From Bacillota bacterium (GTDB taxonomy: Bacteria; Bacillota_E; Sulfobacillia; Sulfobacillales; Sulfobacillaceae), in the NCBI GenBank assembly GCA_021820645.1, contig JAKADJ010000078.1, forward strand, positions 1-8,824: a stretch of 8,824 nt of DNA, given 5' to 3'. Position numbers and translations under genes: made by a program. Below the pieces are notes generated by a model. It saw only the letters and a program-made list of their open reading frames with translations. It was not told where the DNA came from and did no database searches. How positions within the stretch are numbered: the first letter of the stretch is position 1; each line of letters starts with the position of its first letter. Shown in pieces: positions 6,566-8,824 of the stretch.

Positions 6566-7286
6566 CGTCTTCACCCGAATGAATCCAGACAAAGCCATCG
6601 ATCCGCTCTTGCCCATTAGGGATCTGGACCTTGCGGTAGATCACCTCGAAACCGCGGTCGATTTGGTAAAAATTCGTGGCGGCTTGACCTTCAAAGAACC
6701 GTTTGACTATTTCCGTACCGTCGTCCATCGGGTGAGCCACCATTATGGAATGATTCAAGCTTTTTCTCCGATCGAGCTCTACCAGTGGCATCGCATGGAA
6801 CAACGCCCGATTCGCGATTTAATGGCAGAGTTGCAGTGGGCAGGGGCTACCCGCATTGGTCCGGGCGGTGGAGAAAGTCTGGTACCGGAGTGGCGCGATC
6901 GGCTCTCTCCCCATCGCATGCCAGGCGAGACCTGGATTGATATCGCCCAACTAGGCTGGGACATTGGTCTCCCTCCCACCGCTATGATATTGGCAGGCGA
7001 CTGGTTTTCGGCCGACGACTATCGAGAACACTTGAGCCGGTTAGCGGATTACCGGTGGGATCGGGTTGAAATTAAACCCTATCGACCCGTGCCGAATCAT
7101 CCGGAACTAGAATCCACACACTTACTTAAACTATTGACCGTAATTGAGTGGACCCGATCGTATCTGGGCGAGATTCCGCTCCTAGTCAGTGATCCCGAAG
7201 GACAACTATCTGATGACGCGAAATTGCTGATGACCCACGCCGGATGCGATGGATTTTATCGGACGGCCGCAGAGGTGAGCTCATGA
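6510..7286 (+). CDS. radical SAM protein, MqnC/MqnE/CofH-like (5' end uncertain, possibly frameshifted)
   Basis: This is a radical-SAM protein most like the futalosine/deazaflavin enzymes (MqnC, MqnE, CofH) that act on aromatic cofactor precursors. The iron-sulfur motif CX3CX2C is present as CWMGCHFC, with C9, C13 and C16. Family-like blocks follow in order: IRGGLTFKEPFDYF (about 55-68), IQAFSPIELYQW (about 82-93), AGATRIGPGGGESL (about 111-124), RLSPHRMPGETW (about 131-142), and GLPPTAMILAGD (about 153-164). The C-terminal HAGCDGF (about 243-249) recalls the GANDxGG region of MqnC. At 258 aa, or about 289 if the upstream ORF is joined, it is clearly shorter than the roughly 360-380 aa of the family. 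The TTG at 6510 lacks a visible ribosome-binding site and leaves only eight residues before the first cysteine, so the true start is probably ATG 6416 with a frameshift. The open frame reaches back only to TAG 6447-6449. It overlaps the next gene by ATGA. Substrate unknown. Confidence 0.75.
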   Translation: MKVTTTRQCWMGCHFCDFSVFTRMNPDKAIDPLLPIRDLDLAVDHLETAVDLVKIRGGLTFKEPFDYFRTVVHRVSHHYGMIQAFSPIELYQWHRMEQRPIRDLMAELQWAGATRIGPGGGESLVPEWRDRLSPHRMPGETWIDIAQLGWDIGLPPTAMILAGDWFSADDYREHLSRLADYRWDRVEIKPYRPVPNHPELESTHLLKLLTVIEWTRSYLGEIPLLVSDPEGQLSDDAKLLMTHAGCDGFYRTAAEVSS

Positions 7287-7954
7287 AACACCCGCTGGTC
7301 TTTATGCCGACTTTAAACCTTTCTAACATTGCGCCGTCGTATTATGACCGCGTGGTCGCCATGTTTCTTCAATCGCATCAAGGACGCGGTCACCTCATTA
7401 TGCCGGGTCCCATGCCGAGCCCGGTGGCCGCCTCTTATGCCGTCACCAAGTCGCACCGAGACCACCCGCTGCATCTATTACTGACCGAAACGACGCCGAA
7501 AGTCCTTAAGGCCGCCACGATTGACGTAGTCGTGCCGTGCCCTCGAGGCGTTCAAGACCCGGCGTGGAGCCGATTAAATCGCGTGTATCAAAAGGCTCCG
7601 GTCCGGCGCGTTATCTTAACGCGCCAGGGACCCGACCACGGTTTGGATACATTAGACCGCGCCATCGATACCCTATCGACGGCTATCCACACCAGTATTT
7701 TTCTCGACGTGAACTCCTTCGGGTGGGATGCCGTCAGTCACTTCGTGTCGCGCTATCCACACGTCCAGATTGACGGTGTATCGGATCAACAATTATGGAA
7801 GCTGTTACAACTCGCTGAAGTGCTCGACCGGCCCGTGCATTTGGACGATCTCCGTGGACACCCTAAGCCCATCGAGCCTCTTCCGCACTACAAAATTTCC
7901 GATCCACCTGCCATGAACGTACATCGCGTTCCATTTCCGGTTCAGTATCGATGA
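7283..7954 (+). CDS. uncharacterised protein in radical-SAM/rhodanese operon
   Basis: I do not recognise this 223-residue protein. The ATG at 7283-7285 overlaps the radical-SAM stop as ATGA and follows AGAGGTGA; an in-frame ATG at 7244 would give a longer overlap with no better ribosome site. The sequence looks like a soluble alpha/beta protein. Hydrophobic strands such as LHLLLTE, IDVVVPCP, VRRVILTR and TSIFLDVN alternate with helical stretches. There is no signal peptide or membrane segment. The single cysteine lies in VVVPCPRG (about residue 86). The N-terminus MPTLNLSNIAPSYYD faintly resembles the start of MqnA-like menaquinone enzymes, but the rest does not follow, so I do not assign that. 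It ends in a proline- and histidine-rich tail. Its overlap with both neighbours suggests that the three products work together. Confidence 0.8.
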   Translation: MKHPLVFMPTLNLSNIAPSYYDRVVAMFLQSHQGRGHLIMPGPMPSPVAASYAVTKSHRDHPLHLLLTETTPKVLKAATIDVVVPCPRGVQDPAWSRLNRVYQKAPVRRVILTRQGPDHGLDTLDRAIDTLSTAIHTSIFLDVNSFGWDAVSHFVSRYPHVQIDGVSDQQLWKLLQLAEVLDRPVHLDDLRGHPKPIEPLPHYKISDPPAMNVHRVPFPVQYR

Positions 7955-8574
7955 CCACAAGGAGACCGTCGCCCATGAGCGAACTCGCTATTCTGTCCAG
8001 TCGGGAGTCTTTAGCTTTTATTCACCAAGGGGTTCAATTAATCGATATTCGGAGCGTCAAATCCTATGTTATGGGCCACATCGACGGCTCCTTATCCCTG
8101 CCTGGGGGGAGATTTCAGTGGGCCGCATTACTCACCGCTGAAACCATCACCAATCGTCGAGTGCTGTTGATTGCCGACACCCCTTTGGTCGCCCAATCTG
8201 CCGCCGAAGACATCGGCCAGTCACACATTGCGGTAGTAGGGGCTTGGGTTGTCTCGCGGGAAGGTCTCGTAAAGGCCGGACTCAGGGTCCGGAGCACTCC
8301 ATTGGTCCTCTTAGAGGATGTACCCCAGTATCTTACGGCCCATCCTGCTACGATTGCCTTTGACATTAGAGAGCCTCACGAAACCGAAAGGTTTCCGGGG
8401 CCCAAATGTGCTCACCTCTCGCCCCTATCCACCTGGCCGCGAACGCTGCCACCTGTCGATCGCAACGAACCCGTGTTGGTCCTGGGGGGCGATCCCTATC
8501 GTTCACTATGGGCCGCCTGGGCGCTGATCCAATGGGGATATCAAGATGTCGCTTATTCCACCGTCAGCCTCTAA
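7951..8574 (+). CDS. tandem rhodanese-like protein lacking catalytic cysteines
   Basis: This protein has two rhodanese-fold domains. The first shows LIDIRSVKSYVMGHIDGSL at about residues 22-40 (counting from ATG 7975). The second shows IAFDIREPHETERFPG at about 127-142 and a C-terminal SLWAAWALIQWGYQDV, the usual helix after the active-site loop. In active sulfurtransferases a cysteine opens that loop. Here the first domain has LLIADTPLVAQS and the second VLVLGGDPYRS, neither with a cysteine. The only cysteine, C145, lies elsewhere. It is therefore probably not a sulfurtransferase by the normal mechanism and may bind or scaffold. Two starts are possible: ATG 7951, overlapping the previous stop as ATGA (207 aa), or ATG 7975 (199 aa) with AAGGAG 10 nt upstream. 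The second fits the domain better. The gene ends 11 nt inside the convergent neighbour. Confidence 0.85.
   Translation: MTTRRPSPMSELAILSSRESLAFIHQGVQLIDIRSVKSYVMGHIDGSLSLPGGRFQWAALLTAETITNRRVLLIADTPLVAQSAAEDIGQSHIAVVGAWVVSREGLVKAGLRVRSTPLVLLEDVPQYLTAHPATIAFDIREPHETERFPGPKCAHLSPLSTWPRTLPPVDRNEPVLVLGGDPYRSLWAAWALIQWGYQDVAYSTVSL
7959..7964 (+). promoter_or_regulatory. ribosome-binding site favouring ATG 7975 of the rhodanese gene
   Basis: AAGGAG lies 10 nt before ATG 7975 and downstream of ATG 7951, so it can only serve the later start. The spacing is a little long but acceptable. Confidence 0.55.
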
Positions 8575-8824
8575 CCACCACCGCCCGGGCAATATCGCCG
8601 GATGGCAGGATGATTTGAAAACGCGGGCCGAACTGTCCGGTTTGAGTATTAAACCAGATGCCTTGGGACGGCCCATCAAGCACCACCAACCAGGGATCGC
8701 CAGAGCCGACCGGCGCCAATGTGGTTTGCATTACCATGGGCCAGCGATGAATTTCCTTGACCAAGGGATGAATGCCCCGATAGGGAATCATGCCAAAGGC
8801 ACCAATGCCCCACAGTCGCTCGCC
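8564..8824 (-). CDS. uncharacterised protein, C-terminal 86 residues (partial)
   Basis: The frame is open to the right edge, so this is the C-terminal part of a longer protein rather than a small gene starting at ATG 8791. The upstream codons read GERLWGIGAFG without a stop. I do not recognise the family. The visible part is rich in short beta-type strands (PWLVVLDG, QGIWFNT, PRFQIILPSG, IARAVVV) separated by glycine and proline turns. That pattern would suit a beta-propeller or other all-beta domain, but this is only an impression. No cysteine or membrane segment is present. It is convergent with the rhodanese gene and overlaps its last 11 nt, and no terminator stem is visible between them. 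Confidence 0.7.
   Translation of the reverse strand, partial: GERLWGIGAFGMIPYRGIHPLVKEIHRWPMVMQTTLAPVGSGDPWLVVLDGPSQGIWFNTQTGQFGPRFQIILPSGDIARAVVVRG

Noticed and set aside
6411..6803. A 130-codon minus-strand frame opposite the radical-SAM gene
   Set aside because: It covers the CX3CX2C region on the opposite strand, and its translation shows no recognisable domain.
7283..7330. Assigning the middle operon gene as MqnA because of a PTLNLSNIAPSYYD-type start
   Set aside because: Only a dozen N-terminal residues are suggestive. The downstream sequence, length and motifs do not follow MqnA, so naming it would be unsupported.
8564..8791. Treating the right-edge gene as a complete 75-residue protein from ATG 8791
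   Set aside because: The frame stays open through the last base of the window and no ribosome-binding site precedes that ATG, so it is better read as the end of a longer gene.

Overview
The window looks like a chromosomal segment of an endospore-forming member of the Bacillota (Firmicutes). The main evidence is the minus-strand gene order yqfC - yqfD - phoH - yqfF (7TM-HD) - ybeY - dgkA, a conserved Firmicutes arrangement that includes two sporulation-associated genes. The fairly GC-rich sequence, the frequent GTG and TTG starts and the protein style suggest a deep-branching lineage such as Sulfobacillus. That placement is an inference and was not tested by any search.

Positions 6288 down to 1 (minus strand) hold seven tightly packed genes. 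In order of transcription they are: YqfC, YqfD, PhoH-type ATPase, the 7TMR-HD c-di-AMP phosphodiesterase-like protein, the YbeY endoribonuclease, a diacylglycerol/undecaprenol kinase-like protein with an extra C-terminal membrane segment, and the N-terminal membrane domain of a CNNM/HlyC/CorC-type protein that runs off the left edge. Several junctions overlap: 4 nt for yqfC/yqfD, 86 nt for yqfF/ybeY, 14 nt for ybeY/dgkA and 4 nt for dgkA/CNNM. The only real gap is about 212 nt between phoH and yqfF, which may carry an internal promoter. The genes link sporulation, RNA maturation (PhoH, YbeY), c-di-AMP turnover and lipid-carrier recycling.

Positions 6289-6415 are a short divergent intergenic region with weak promoter-like signals and a small inverted repeat.

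Positions 6416-8574 (plus strand) hold a compact three-gene operon with two successive 4-nt ATGA overlaps. The first gene is a short radical-SAM protein resembling the MqnC/MqnE/CofH (futalosine/deazaflavin) group. The second is a protein I do not recognise. The third is a tandem rhodanese-like protein with no cysteine in either active-site loop. The best ribosome-binding site and ATG for the first gene (6416) lie in a different frame from its CX3CX2C motif, so its 5' end is either frameshifted or mis-sequenced, or translation starts at a TTG without a visible ribosome-binding site. This operon is the part of the window most likely to represent something undescribed.

Positions 8564-8824 (minus strand) hold the C-terminal 86 residues of an unrecognised protein whose 3' end overlaps the rhodanese gene by 11 nt. 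I found no RNA genes, insertion sequences, CRISPR arrays or convincing rho-independent terminators.
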